Shown: piece after piece, positions 41,385 to 49,770 of the stretch
Numbering within the stretch: position 1 is the first letter of the stretch
Layout of the letters: each line of letters starts with the position of its first letter
Source of the DNA: Prevotella sp.
Lineage (GTDB): Bacteria; Bacteroidota; Bacteroidia; Bacteroidales; Bacteroidaceae
DNA: 49,795 bases
Direction of reading: 5' to 3'
Assembly (NCBI GenBank): GCA_017470055.1
Contig: JAFUFD010000069.1
Coordinates: 1 to 49,795 of the forward strand
Position numbers and translations under genes: made by a program
The notes under the pieces: generated by a model
Told to the model about the DNA's origin: nothing
Database searches by the model: none
What the model saw: the letters and a program-made list of their open reading frames with translations, nothing else

Positions 41385-43166
41385 ATGAATATTGAATCGC
41401 AAATCATGAATGCTGCCATTGAGGCAGTGAAGGCATTGTATGGGCAGGATGTACCCGAGAAGATGGTACAACTGCAGAAGACCCGTAGTGAGTTTGAGGG
41501 TCATCTGACACTGGTTGTTTTCCCTTTCTTGAAGATTTCCAAGAAAAATCCGGAACAGACAGCACAGGAGATTGGCCAGTATCTCGCAGATCATTGTGAG
41601 GCTGTTGCCTCTTTCAATGTGGTGAAGGGATTCTTGAACTTGGTGGTTGCTCCTGCGGCTTGGCTCTCCTTGCTTGCCGACATTGAGGCCGATGAGTGCT
41701 ATGGTCATAAGCAGGCTACTGATGGAAGTCCTTTAGTGATGATAGAGTATTCATCTCCGAATACCAACAAACCCCTCCATTTGGGACATGTCCGTAATAA
41801 TCTCCTTGGCTGGTCGCTTGCCCAGATTATGCAGGCGAATGGCAATAAGGTGGTGAAGACGAATATCGTCAACGACCGTGGTATTCATATCTGTAAGTCG
41901 ATGCTCGCCTGGCGGAAGTGGGGCAACGGAGAGACACCAGAGACCAGTGGAAAGAAAGGCGACCATCTCATAGGTGACTATTATGTAGCCTTCGATAAGC
42001 ACTATCGCGAGGAGGTCAAAGAACTGATGGCGCAAGGTATGGACGAGGAAAAGGCGAAACAAGAGGCTCCGCTGATCAAGGAGGCTCATGAAATGCTTGT
42101 GAAATGGGAACAGAACGATCCTGAGGTGCGTGCTTTGTGGGAGAAGATGAACAACTGGGTATATGCTGGATTCGATGAGACCTACCAGAAGATGGGGGTC
42201 TCGTTCGACAAGATATATTATGAGAGCCAGACCTACTTGAAGGGAAAGGCAAAAGTGGAGGAAGGACTCGCCAAGGGGCTTTTTGAGCGTCATGCCGACA
42301 ACTCTGTATGGGCAGACCTTACCAATGAGGGACTCGATCAGAAGTTGCTGTTGCGCTCTGATGGTACCAGCGTCTATATGACACAGGATATCGGAACGGC
42401 TGAGATGCGCTTCCAAGACTATCCCATCGATAAGATGATTTATGTGGTTGGTAACGAGCAGAACTATCATTTCCAGGTGCTCAGTATCCTGCTTGACCGT
42501 CTTGGTTTCAAGTGGGGTAAGGAACTTGTCCATTTCTCTTATGGAATGGTGGAATTGCCCAATGGTAAGATGAAGTCCCGTGAGGGTACGGTAGTCGATG
42601 CCGACGATTTGATGGAACTGATGGTCAGCGATGCGCTGAAGGCTGCTGATGAGGCAGGAAAGAATGCCGATCTCAGTGATGCCGAGAAGCGGGAGATAGC
42701 CCGAATCGTGGGAATGGGCGCTTTGAAATACTTCATCCTCAAGGTGGATGCCCGCAAGAACATGCTTTTCAACCCAGAGGAGTCGATAGATTTCAATGGC
42801 AATACAGGACCATTCATTCAGTATACTTATGCGAGAATACGCAGTATTTTGCGTAAAGTATCTAGTGTTTCTAGTTCTTTGAGTCTATCTAATGTCCTTA
42901 GCGACAAGGAAATCGAACTCATTCAGAAGATGAGCGAATATCCTGCTGCTGTCGAACAGGCAGGTAAGGATTATTCACCCAGTGGTATCGCCAACTATTG
43001 CTATGAGTTGACGAAAATCTTCAATCAGTTCTATCATGACTATAGCATCCTCAACGAAGAGGATGATCAGAAGCGTCAGACTCGTCTGGTTCTTGCCCGT
43101 AATGTGGCTAAAGTCATTAAGAACGGTATGGCATTGCTGGGTATTGAGGTGCCGGAGAGAATGTGA
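41385..43166 (+). CDS. argS: Arginyl-tRNA synthetase
   Basis: 593 residues. An N-terminal domain typical of ArgRS (1-110) precedes the HIGH motif in SSPNTNKPLHLGHVRNN (about 124-140). GKMKSREGT (about 393-401) is the KMSKS counterpart, and the DALR anticodon-binding domain covers about 470-593 (YTYARIRSILRK...LNEEDDQKRQTRLVLARNVAKVI). It charges tRNA-Arg. It seems to have no promoter of its own, so it may be transcribed with tRNA-Gln. Its stop overlaps the next start (TGATG). Confidence 0.94.
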   Translation: MNIESQIMNAAIEAVKALYGQDVPEKMVQLQKTRSEFEGHLTLVVFPFLKISKKNPEQTAQEIGQYLADHCEAVASFNVVKGFLNLVVAPAAWLSLLADIEADECYGHKQATDGSPLVMIEYSSPNTNKPLHLGHVRNNLLGWSLAQIMQANGNKVVKTNIVNDRGIHICKSMLAWRKWGNGETPETSGKKGDHLIGDYYVAFDKHYREEVKELMAQGMDEEKAKQEAPLIKEAHEMLVKWEQNDPEVRALWEKMNNWVYAGFDETYQKMGVSFDKIYYESQTYLKGKAKVEEGLAKGLFERHADNSVWADLTNEGLDQKLLLRSDGTSVYMTQDIGTAEMRFQDYPIDKMIYVVGNEQNYHFQVLSILLDRLGFKWGKELVHFSYGMVELPNGKMKSREGTVVDADDLMELMVSDALKAADEAGKNADLSDAEKREIARIVGMGALKYFILKVDARKNMLFNPEESIDFNGNTGPFIQYTYARIRSILRKVSSVSSSLSLSNVLSDKEIELIQKMSEYPAAVEQAGKDYSPSGIANYCYELTKIFNQFYHDYSILNEEDDQKRQTRLVLARNVAKVIKNGMALLGIEVPERM

Positions 43167-43624
43167 TGCAGAACCCTCCAGATTATAGACACGACACGGT
43201 GTTGCCTTTACCCCTAGAGGTGATGGCTGACGCATGGGCTGTCGATGCGGCATGTAGTGGCAATCCTGGACCAATGGAGTATCAGGCGATCGACCTGCAG
43301 ACTGGTTATCGGGTGTTCCATTTCGGTCCGATGAAGGGTACGAATAATATTGGGGAGTTCCTTGCTATTGTCCATGCCCTTGCGCTGATGCAGCAACAGG
43401 GATTGCGGGACAAGATAATCTATAGTGATTCCTATAATGCGATTCTCTGGGTCAACAAGCGTAAGTGTAAGACGAAGTTAGAGCGTACGCCAGAGACTGA
43501 GCCCCTTTTTCAGATTATCCTCCGTGCTGAACGATGGCTGAATACTCATACGTGGCGTAATCCCATCATCAAGTGGGAGACTCAGAAGTGGGGAGAGATT
43601 CCTGCGGATTTCGGACGTAAGTAA
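43166..43624 (+). CDS. RNase H-like protein
   Basis: 152 residues from ATG 43166 (TGATG overlap with argS). The RNase H fold residues are visible: D27 and G in VDAACSGNPGPMEYQ, E65 in NNIGEFLAIVHAL, D87 in IIYSDSYNAILWV, and D148 in IPADFGRK at the C-terminus. The NxxE and SDS patterns match RNase HI-type proteins, so it probably cuts RNA in RNA/DNA hybrids. Its 3' end overlaps ribD on the other strand by 56 nt. Confidence 0.78.
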   Translation: MQNPPDYRHDTVLPLPLEVMADAWAVDAACSGNPGPMEYQAIDLQTGYRVFHFGPMKGTNNIGEFLAIVHALALMQQQGLRDKIIYSDSYNAILWVNKRKCKTKLERTPETEPLFQIILRAERWLNTHTWRNPIIKWETQKWGEIPADFGRK

Positions 43625-44522
43625 TTGTGTTGTCTCCATATCTTTCTTGACGAATCACAACAGCCTCACAGGGTAGTTGGGGGGCTTTGGTGCCATCCGT
43701 AACGGTCATAGGGGCGACCTCCATTCGTATCTCGTCCCAAAGATCTGCCTCAAGGAATGCCTCATGCGTCTGTCTTCCTCCTTCTACGATGAGTGACTGG
43801 ATACCATGTTGATAGAGATCGTCAAGAAGTAAAGATAAGGGGCGGTCGTGAGTCAGCACAATACGCTTAGGGTCTGGTCCGTGCCAGTGGCGGACATTCA
43901 GTGAAGGATGGTCACGGTCGAAGGTGGTATGTCCCACCAGAATAGCATCCTCCTCTGCACGCAGTTTGTGCGAGAGCATCTGTGTCTGCTCATTGCTAAT
44001 CATTGTTGGTTGGAAATGGTCATCGATGAAACCATTAGCCGTCTGTGCCCATTTTAAGATGATGTATGGACGATGCTTGGCGTGATAGGTGAAGAAACGA
44101 CGATTAAGCCATTGACACTCCTTCTCAAGTACCCCCACAGTCACCTCAATACCTGCCTTTTGGATTCTGTCAATACCCTTGCCTTGTACTTCTGCAAAAG
44201 GGTCGATACAACCTACAACCACTCTTTTCACACCCTTGTGAATAATCAAATCGGCGCAAGGGGGTGTCTTACCATAGTGGGCACATGGTTCTAGCGACAC
44301 GTAGATGGTTGCGTCTTTCAGCAACGGCTCGTCAGCAGGTTTCACACTCGCAAAGGCATTTACTTCGGCATGCCCCTCCCCGCAGCGCACATGATAACCC
44401 TCGCCGATAATACGGTCGTCCACCACAATCACAGCACCCACCATCGGGTTAGGACGTGCCCCCTGTATGCCGTTTGCTGCCAGTTGCAGACAACGTCGCA
44501 TGTATTTCTCGTCTGTAGTCAT
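43569..44522 (-). CDS. ribD: Bifunctional riboflavin deaminase/reductase
   Basis: 317 residues. The N-terminal deaminase (1-140) has GHAEVNA and PCAHYGKTPPC, the zinc-binding His and two Cys. The C-terminal reductase domain (145-317) has LKWAQTANGFI, VGHTTFDRDHPSLNVR and LIVEGG. Together they convert the pyrimidine intermediate of riboflavin synthesis in two steps. The reductase half is shorter than in E. coli (total 367) but has all main motifs. It overlaps the convergent RNase H gene and is divergent from prmC. Confidence 0.92.
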   Translation of the reverse strand: MTTDEKYMRRCLQLAANGIQGARPNPMVGAVIVVDDRIIGEGYHVRCGEGHAEVNAFASVKPADEPLLKDATIYVSLEPCAHYGKTPPCADLIIHKGVKRVVVGCIDPFAEVQGKGIDRIQKAGIEVTVGVLEKECQWLNRRFFTYHAKHRPYIILKWAQTANGFIDDHFQPTMISNEQTQMLSHKLRAEEDAILVGHTTFDRDHPSLNVRHWHGPDPKRIVLTHDRPLSLLLDDLYQHGIQSLIVEGGRQTHEAFLEADLWDEIRMEVAPMTVTDGTKAPQLPCEAVVIRQERYGDNTITYVRNPQESLPTSESPT

Positions 44523-44528
44523 TTGTTT

Positions 44529-44577
44529 ATTTTTTACCTTTTTACTTTTTTTACCTATTTACCCTTTCGCCTTTTTA
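44529..44577. repeat. Pyrimidine microrepeat (TTTTTACC/TTTTTACT)
   Basis: The ribD-prmC spacer consists largely of TTTTTACC, TTTTTACT, TTTTTTACC, TATTTACCC and CTTTTTACT words in a row, a one-sided pyrimidine tract. No TAnnTTTG box for ribD is seen on the other strand. It could influence both divergent promoters. Confidence 0.5.
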
Positions 44578-44587
44578 CTTTTATGTG

Positions 44588-44595
44588 TACCTTTG
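44588..44595 (+). promoter_or_regulatory. Promoter -7 element abutting the prmC start
   Basis: TACCTTTG ends 4 nt before ATG 44600. The transcript would start at or next to the ATG, i.e. a leaderless mRNA. A GTG start at 44585 would lie in the promoter and is rejected. Confidence 0.6.
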
Positions 44596-44599
44596 CAGT

Positions 44600-45454
44600 A
44601 TGACTTATCATGAGTTGTGGCACCGATTGGCGCATGTCTATGAGGAAGGTGAGGCGAAAGCCATTGCCCGCATGGTGTATGAGGTACGCTATGGGCTCTC
44701 GTTGTCAGACCTATACATCGGCAAAGATACACAATTATCCGCAGACAACCAAGCAGAACTGGAAGAAATTGCAGGTCGACTGCAACGGCAGGAGCCTGTT
44801 CAGTATGTCTTGGGACAGGAGGATTTCTGCGGACGTACCTTTCTAGTTAATGAGTATGTGCTTATCCCGCGTCCAGAGACTGCCGCATTGTGTCAATGGA
44901 TTCTGTCTTCGCTAACCGCTAACCGTTCCACGCTAACCGCCCCAGCCCTTCTCGACATCGGGACAGGCTCTGGTTGTATCGCCATTACTCTTGCCGCAGA
45001 ATTACCTGAAGCACAAGTGACAGCATGGGATATCTCTGCTGAGGCATTGGCAGTGGCTTGCGAGAATGCCAAACGTACCCATGTTCATGTGTCTTTTGAG
45101 CAGGTGGACGTATTGACCGTTAACCGCTCAACACAAATTGCTAACCGCTACGACCTTATCGTTAGCAATCCCCCCTATATATTAAATAAGGAACGCGCGA
45201 AGATGGAACAGAATGTGCTTGACTATGAACCTCATACAGCACTCTTCGTTCCTGACGAAGCCCCTTTGCAGTTCTATCGTGCCATCGCCCAATACGGGCA
45301 GACGGCACTCCAGAAGGGCGGTTGGCTCTATTTCGAGATCAACCCCCTCTACGCTAACGAGTTAACGGACCTGTTGTGTATAATATCGTATCACGACATC
45401 GAACTCAACACCGATCAATTCGGTAAACAACGATTTATCCGAGCGCAACGATGA
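44600..45454 (+). CDS. prmC: Release factor glutamine methyltransferase
   Basis: 284 residues from ATG 44600. An N-terminal helical domain (1-75, RIARMVYEVRYGLS-like) precedes the signature YVLGQEDFCGRTF. SAM motif I is LLDIGTGSGCIAI and the substrate motif is LIVSNPPYI. It methylates the GGQ glutamine of peptide release factors. Two in-frame microrepeat runs (GCTAACCG words, encoding LTANRSTLTA and LTVNRSTQIANR) sit just before SAM motif I and before NPPY and look inserted. It overlaps recX by 4 nt. Confidence 0.92.
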   Translation: MTYHELWHRLAHVYEEGEAKAIARMVYEVRYGLSLSDLYIGKDTQLSADNQAELEEIAGRLQRQEPVQYVLGQEDFCGRTFLVNEYVLIPRPETAALCQWILSSLTANRSTLTAPALLDIGTGSGCIAITLAAELPEAQVTAWDISAEALAVACENAKRTHVHVSFEQVDVLTVNRSTQIANRYDLIVSNPPYILNKERAKMEQNVLDYEPHTALFVPDEAPLQFYRAIAQYGQTALQKGGWLYFEINPLYANELTDLLCIISYHDIELNTDQFGKQRFIRAQR

Positions 45455-45930
45455 AACAGAAAACAGAACAGGAAGCCTACCTCACTCTTGCCGCCCTTTG
45501 TGCCCAGTCAGAGCATTGCCAATGGGAGATGACAGAGAAGATGCTCCGTTGGGAAATCCCCGACGAGGCACAGACCCGCATCATGGATAGACTTATTAAA
45601 GAACGTTATGTAGATGACGAACGTTTTGCACGTGCTTTCGTAAAAGATAAGGTACGCTATAATAAATGGGGTCGACGGAAAGTAGAGCAGGCTCTTTGGG
45701 TAAAACATATTGATGAGACCATCCGCCAACAAGTGCTTGATGAAGTAGATGATGAGGAGTATTTGCGCATCCTACGTCCGTTACTCCAACAAAAGCGGAA
45801 ATCGACCAAGGCTACTAGTGATTATGAGTTGAAAGGTAAACTCGTCAAGTTTGCCATCAGCCGTGGCTTTACCATGGATGTCATTCGGCAATGTATCAAT
45901 GTGACAGATGAGGACGAGTTTTTGGAGTAG
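45451..45930 (+). CDS. recX: RecX-like regulatory protein
   Basis: 159 residues in three-helix repeats. QEAYLTLAALCAQSEHCQWEMTEKM, followed by IMDRLIKERYVDDERFARAFVKDKVRYNKWGRRKVEQAL, is the RecX signature region. RecX limits RecA filament growth. recA is not in this window. It overlaps the following comF gene by 23 nt in another frame. Confidence 0.9.
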   Translation: MKQKTEQEAYLTLAALCAQSEHCQWEMTEKMLRWEIPDEAQTRIMDRLIKERYVDDERFARAFVKDKVRYNKWGRRKVEQALWVKHIDETIRQQVLDEVDDEEYLRILRPLLQQKRKSTKATSDYELKGKLVKFAISRGFTMDVIRQCINVTDEDEFLE

Positions 45931-46606
45931 GTTTCTCGACTTGATTTCACCACGTCAATGTGTTGCCTGTGGCAATCGTCTGAGCATTACTGAGCATGCG
46001 CTCTGTTCCTCCTGTTATCTCCATCTGCCTCGCACTACCTTTCAGTTCACACCTTATGATAATCCGATGACACAACTCTTCTGGGGACTTGCCCCAGTAG
46101 ACCGTGCCGCAGCCCTGTTCTTCTATGAGCCGCATGGTGAGCCAGCCCAACTGCTCTATGATCTGAAATATGCTAATCGTCCAGATATTGGAGAGATCCT
46201 AGGGCGTATGATGGCAGAGGAGATGCGGATGGTAGGTTTCTTCGATGGTATTGATGTCATCATTCCTGTTCCCTTGTCTTCTCGCAGGATGCGTCAACGA
46301 GGTTATAACCAGAGTGAGATGCTTGCCCATGGTATCCATGAGGTCACGGGAATTCCTGTCATGCCCCAAGTCATTAGCCGTAGATACTTCAAGAAGAGTC
46401 AGACCACCCTGATGCGCCATCAACGGCAAGAGAATGTGACCGATGTGTTTACCTTGCGGGAAACGGAAAGTTTGGAGGGCAAACACGTCCTGCTGATAGA
46501 TGATGTCTGTACGACTGGCGCTACTCTCATCTCCTGTGCCAATGCCCTGAGGTCCATTCCTAGTCTTTGTATCAGTGTCCTTACCCTTGGTTTTACCAAG
46601 TCATAA
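45908..46606 (+). CDS. comF: ComF-family phosphoribosyltransferase-like protein
   Basis: 232 residues. An N-terminal zinc-binding pair, CVACG (about 18-22) and CSSCY (about 33-37), is followed by LKYANRPDIGEILGRMMA, PVPLSSRRMRQRGYNQSEMLA and the PRPP-type loop VLLIDDVCTTGATL. ComF proteins take part in DNA uptake or recombination-linked processes in competent bacteria; in Bacteroidetes the role is not established. It starts 23 nt before the recX stop, so the two are coupled. Confidence 0.88.
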   Translation: MRTSFWSRFLDLISPRQCVACGNRLSITEHALCSSCYLHLPRTTFQFTPYDNPMTQLFWGLAPVDRAAALFFYEPHGEPAQLLYDLKYANRPDIGEILGRMMAEEMRMVGFFDGIDVIIPVPLSSRRMRQRGYNQSEMLAHGIHEVTGIPVMPQVISRRYFKKSQTTLMRHQRQENVTDVFTLRETESLEGKHVLLIDDVCTTGATLISCANALRSIPSLCISVLTLGFTKS

Positions 46607-46650
46607 CATAAAAAACTCTCTACTTAACATAAAAACTCTAAACTTTTTTG

Positions 46651-46658
46651 TATCTTTG
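46651..46658 (+). promoter_or_regulatory. Promoter -7 element of the pyrE-argH unit
   Basis: TATCTTTG followed by CAGTCG, 26 nt before ATG 46685. Confidence 0.65.
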
Positions 46659-46684
46659 CAGTCGTAAAAGACAAAAAGATTATT

Positions 46685-47317
46685 ATGGACGTTATAAAGA
46701 AACTATTTGCCCAGAAACTGATGGATATCAAGGCCATCAAGTTACAGCCAAACGAGCCATTTACATGGGCTTCTGGCTGGAAGTCACCCATTTATACAGA
46801 CAACCGCAGGACATTAGGCTTTGCCGATGTGCGCTCTTTTGTAAAACTGGAACTCTGTCATGCCATTCAGAAGTATTTCCATGAGGCAGAGGCTGTGGCA
46901 GGTGTCGCTACGGGTGCTATCGCACAGGGAGCATTGGTGGCTGATGAACTGGGACTCCCCTACGCTTATGTCCGTCCGAAACCAAAAGACCATGGTATGG
47001 GTAATCAAGTGGAAGGTGAGTTAAAAAAGGGTGCAAAGGTCATTGTCGTGGAAGATCTCATTTCAACGGGGGGTAGTAGTCTGAAGGCCGTAGAGGCTTT
47101 GCGACAGTATGGAGTGGAGGTCATCGGCATGGTGGCATCCTTCACCTATGGCTTCCCTATTGCAGAACAGGCTTTCAAGGATGCTGGTGTGCAGTTGATT
47201 ACGTTGAGTGACTATGCCGCTGTCTTAGAGCAGGCTGCCGAGACGGGCTACATCAAAGAGGAAGAGATAGAAATCCTAAAAGAATGGCGTAGGGACCCCG
47301 CCGCTTGGAAAGCATGA
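46685..47317 (+). CDS. pyrE: Orotate phosphoribosyltransferase
   Basis: 210 residues. The active-site stretch is FTWASGWKSPIYTDNR (about 22-37), followed by YVRPKPKDHGMGNQVEG and the PRPP loop VIVVEDLISTGGS. It makes OMP from orotate and PRPP in pyrimidine synthesis, complementing the salvage enzyme Upp at 12557. Its stop overlaps the start of the SRPBCC gene (ATGA). Confidence 0.93.
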   Translation: MDVIKKLFAQKLMDIKAIKLQPNEPFTWASGWKSPIYTDNRRTLGFADVRSFVKLELCHAIQKYFHEAEAVAGVATGAIAQGALVADELGLPYAYVRPKPKDHGMGNQVEGELKKGAKVIVVEDLISTGGSSLKAVEALRQYGVEVIGMVASFTYGFPIAEQAFKDAGVQLITLSDYAAVLEQAAETGYIKEEEIEILKEWRRDPAAWKA

Positions 47318-47727
47318 CAAAATTCGAGAGTAGCGTCAAGCAGATACCTTATGCGGTAGAGGACGTATATCGTAATATCAGCGACCTACGTAACCTCGAC
47401 AAGGTGCGTGACCGTGTGCCAGAAGACAAGTTATCTGACTTTGCCTTTGACGAGGATTCTGTACAGGTGAAGGTTGACCCCGTAGGACTCCTGAAACTTC
47501 GCATCATCGAGCGTGAAGAGGGAAAGTGTGTGAAGTTCGAGACCGAGCAGTCACCCATGCCCTTCAACCTCTGGATACAGGTATTGCCTGTCACAGAGAC
47601 CACCAGTAAGATGCGCGTGACAGTGAAAGCAGACATTCCTTTTATGCTGAAAGGAATGGTTAGTGGTCCCTTGCAAGATGGTGTGGAGAAGATTGCTGAT
47701 GCCTTGGCACAGGTGCCTTATGTATAG
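47314..47727 (+). CDS. SRPBCC-fold (START-like) small protein
   Basis: 137 residues from ATG 47314, overlapping the pyrE stop. The pattern of an N-terminal strand (TKFESSVKQIPYAVEDVYRNISDLRNL), a central curved sheet, and a long C-terminal helix (MVSGPLQDGVEKIADALAQVPY) fits the SRPBCC/polyketide-cyclase fold, which binds hydrophobic ligands. No catalytic residue can be named. The location between pyrE and argH is no guide to its function. Confidence 0.75.
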   Translation: MTKFESSVKQIPYAVEDVYRNISDLRNLDKVRDRVPEDKLSDFAFDEDSVQVKVDPVGLLKLRIIEREEGKCVKFETEQSPMPFNLWIQVLPVTETTSKMRVTVKADIPFMLKGMVSGPLQDGVEKIADALAQVPYV

Positions 47728-47753
47728 CCAACAACCCCATAAAACCCATTATA

Positions 47754-49088
47754 ATGAACAAACTCTGGGAAAAGAACTTTGAGGTGAATGCGGAGATAGA
47801 GCGTTTCACCGTGGGTCGTGACCGTGAGATGGACCTATATCTCGCACCCTATGACGTGTTAGGATCAATGGCACATATCACCATGTTGGAGTCCATTGGT
47901 CTCTTAAAGGTGGATGAACTGCGGCAATTACTTGCTGAGTTGAGGAACATCCATGCCGTCTGTGAGCGTGGCGAGTTCGTTATCGAGGATGGTGTCGAAG
48001 ATGTCCATTCTCAGGTAGAACTCATGCTCACCCGCAAACTGGGCGATATGGGTAAGAAAATACATTCTGGTCGCTCCCGTAACGATCAGGTGCTGGTAGA
48101 CTTGAAACTCTTCACCCGTCACGAACTGATGGAGATAGCCGATAGTGTCATCGTTCTTTTCGATGAGTTACAAGCGAAAAGTGAACAGTATAAGTACGTG
48201 CTCATGCCTGGCTACACCCACTTACAAGTGGCTATGCCCTCATCGTTCGGGCTATGGTTTGGCGCCTATGCAGAATCGCTTGCTGACGACATGCTCTTTT
48301 TGCAAGCAGCCTATAAGATGACCAACCGCAACCCACTTGGGTCTGCGGCAGGCTATGGCTCTTCGTTCCCCCTGAATCGCCAGATGACAACCGACCTATT
48401 AGGGTTCGATTCGATGGACTATAATGTGGTATATGCACAGATGGGACGCGGCAAAATGGAGCGTAATGTTGGTTTTGCGATAGCCACCATTGCTGGAACT
48501 CTTGCCAAACTTGCCTTCGATGCGTGCCTGTTTAACTCCCAGAACTTCTCTTTTGTCAAATTGCCGAAGGAATGTACCACGGGGTCTAGCATCATGCCGC
48601 ATAAGAAGAATCCTGATGTCTTTGAACTCATCCGCGCCAAGTGTAACAAATTACAGGCACTGCCTCAACAGGTGGCGCTCATCATGAATAATCTCCCTGT
48701 GGGCTATTTTCGCGACTTGCAGATTATCAAGGAGGTGTTCTTGCCCGCCTTTGACGAACTCAAAGACTGCTTGCAGATGACTGCATATATTATTAATAAG
48801 ATAGAGGTACGTGAGGACATTCTTGACAATCCGATGTACGACCCGATGTTCTCTGTCGAGGAGGTCAACCGCCTTGCCGCTGAGGGAATGCCTTTCCGTG
48901 ATGCCTATATGAAAGTAGGACTGGATATCGAGGCGGGAGCGTTTACTCCTGATAAGGATATTCACCATACCCATGAGGGCTCTATCGGCAATCTCTGTAA
49001 TAACCAGATTAGGGCCTTGATGCAACAGGTTCTTGACGGTTTCGGTTTCGAACGGGTGAAAGAGGCAGAAAAGAAGTTGCTCCAATGA
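47754..49088 (+). CDS. argH: Argininosuccinate lyase
   Basis: 444 residues. The fumarase/lyase superfamily signature GSSIMPHKKNPD (about 281-292) and the first catalytic region HSGRSRNDQV (about 104-113) are intact. It splits argininosuccinate into arginine and fumarate. The next lipoprotein gene starts within its stop (ATGA). No other arg gene is in the window. Confidence 0.94.
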   Translation: MNKLWEKNFEVNAEIERFTVGRDREMDLYLAPYDVLGSMAHITMLESIGLLKVDELRQLLAELRNIHAVCERGEFVIEDGVEDVHSQVELMLTRKLGDMGKKIHSGRSRNDQVLVDLKLFTRHELMEIADSVIVLFDELQAKSEQYKYVLMPGYTHLQVAMPSSFGLWFGAYAESLADDMLFLQAAYKMTNRNPLGSAAGYGSSFPLNRQMTTDLLGFDSMDYNVVYAQMGRGKMERNVGFAIATIAGTLAKLAFDACLFNSQNFSFVKLPKECTTGSSIMPHKKNPDVFELIRAKCNKLQALPQQVALIMNNLPVGYFRDLQIIKEVFLPAFDELKDCLQMTAYIINKIEVREDILDNPMYDPMFSVEEVNRLAAEGMPFRDAYMKVGLDIEAGAFTPDKDIHHTHEGSIGNLCNNQIRALMQQVLDGFGFERVKEAEKKLLQ

Positions 49089-49660
49089 GAAAGTCCCTTT
49101 CTTTTTATTTCATTACCCTTTTACTCTTAACAGGATGTGGGGCAGAGAACGAGTATACGTCATGGCCTTGCCGCTTCATCTATGACAACAGCATCCATCT
49201 TGATCAGACACTCGCTGTGGCTATCAATCCTGTTGTTCATGGCATCTTTTGTATGATTACGGAAGAATCAAGAGGAGGTTCCAAGTACCTGATTTTTGAA
49301 AATAACCAAGGGGCTAGTTCACGTCAGATAGAGACCGCAGAGGAGTTGCGTAACAACCTACGCCTTGGACTAAACAATGGTATTATTGTAGGCGTTCAGA
49401 ACTTAGGCGATTACTCTTTTACCGCTTACGACGTGCAATGTCCTAATTGTGTACGAAGGGAAAACAACATGGCGAGTCCCAACTATCGCATGATACTGGA
49501 CAAGAAAGGCTCAGGTATCGTCACCTGCTCGAAATGTGGAAATAAATACGACTTGAACAATAAAGGACAGCCAATAGAGGGACAAGAGGGTGACAAGGGA
49601 CTCTCCCAATATCGTAACGCACACACTGCTGGTCCTAATGGTGTCATCACCGTTTTCTAA
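49085..49660 (+). CDS. Rieske-like lipoprotein with a CxxC...CxxC site
   Basis: 191 residues. Signal peptide with lipobox LLTGC (Cys18). The core resembles the Rieske fold of Bacteroidetes lipoproteins: LGDYSFTAYDVQCPNCVRR, then GIVTCSKCGNKYDLNNKGQPIEGQ and a final LSQYRNAHTAGPNGV. A Rieske cluster would need CxH and CxxH; here both sites are CxxC (CPNC and CSKC), which suggests a zinc site. Start overlaps argH. No partner oxidoreductase is nearby. Function unknown. Confidence 0.68.
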   Translation: MRKSLSFYFITLLLLTGCGAENEYTSWPCRFIYDNSIHLDQTLAVAINPVVHGIFCMITEESRGGSKYLIFENNQGASSRQIETAEELRNNLRLGLNNGIIVGVQNLGDYSFTAYDVQCPNCVRRENNMASPNYRMILDKKGSGIVTCSKCGNKYDLNNKGQPIEGQEGDKGLSQYRNAHTAGPNGVITVF

Positions 49661-49705
49661 ACTTTCAAGATAGAAGTGCAATTTCTTGGGAGTAGAAATA
49701 GACTC

Positions 49706-49770
49706 CCTCTCCGCAGGACTCAGACGTTCTCGGAGCGTAGCGATGAGGTTGTCTGAGTCCTGTGGAGAGG
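49706..49770. repeat. 20-bp near-perfect inverted repeat at the window edge
   Basis: Arms at 49706-49725 and 49751-49770 are reverse complements except for one base, around a 25-nt loop. Neither direction is followed by a T-run. The element lies 45 nt after the lipoprotein gene and could be a dispersed palindrome, a transcript-stabilising hairpin or an end of something continuing outside the window. Confidence 0.65.
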
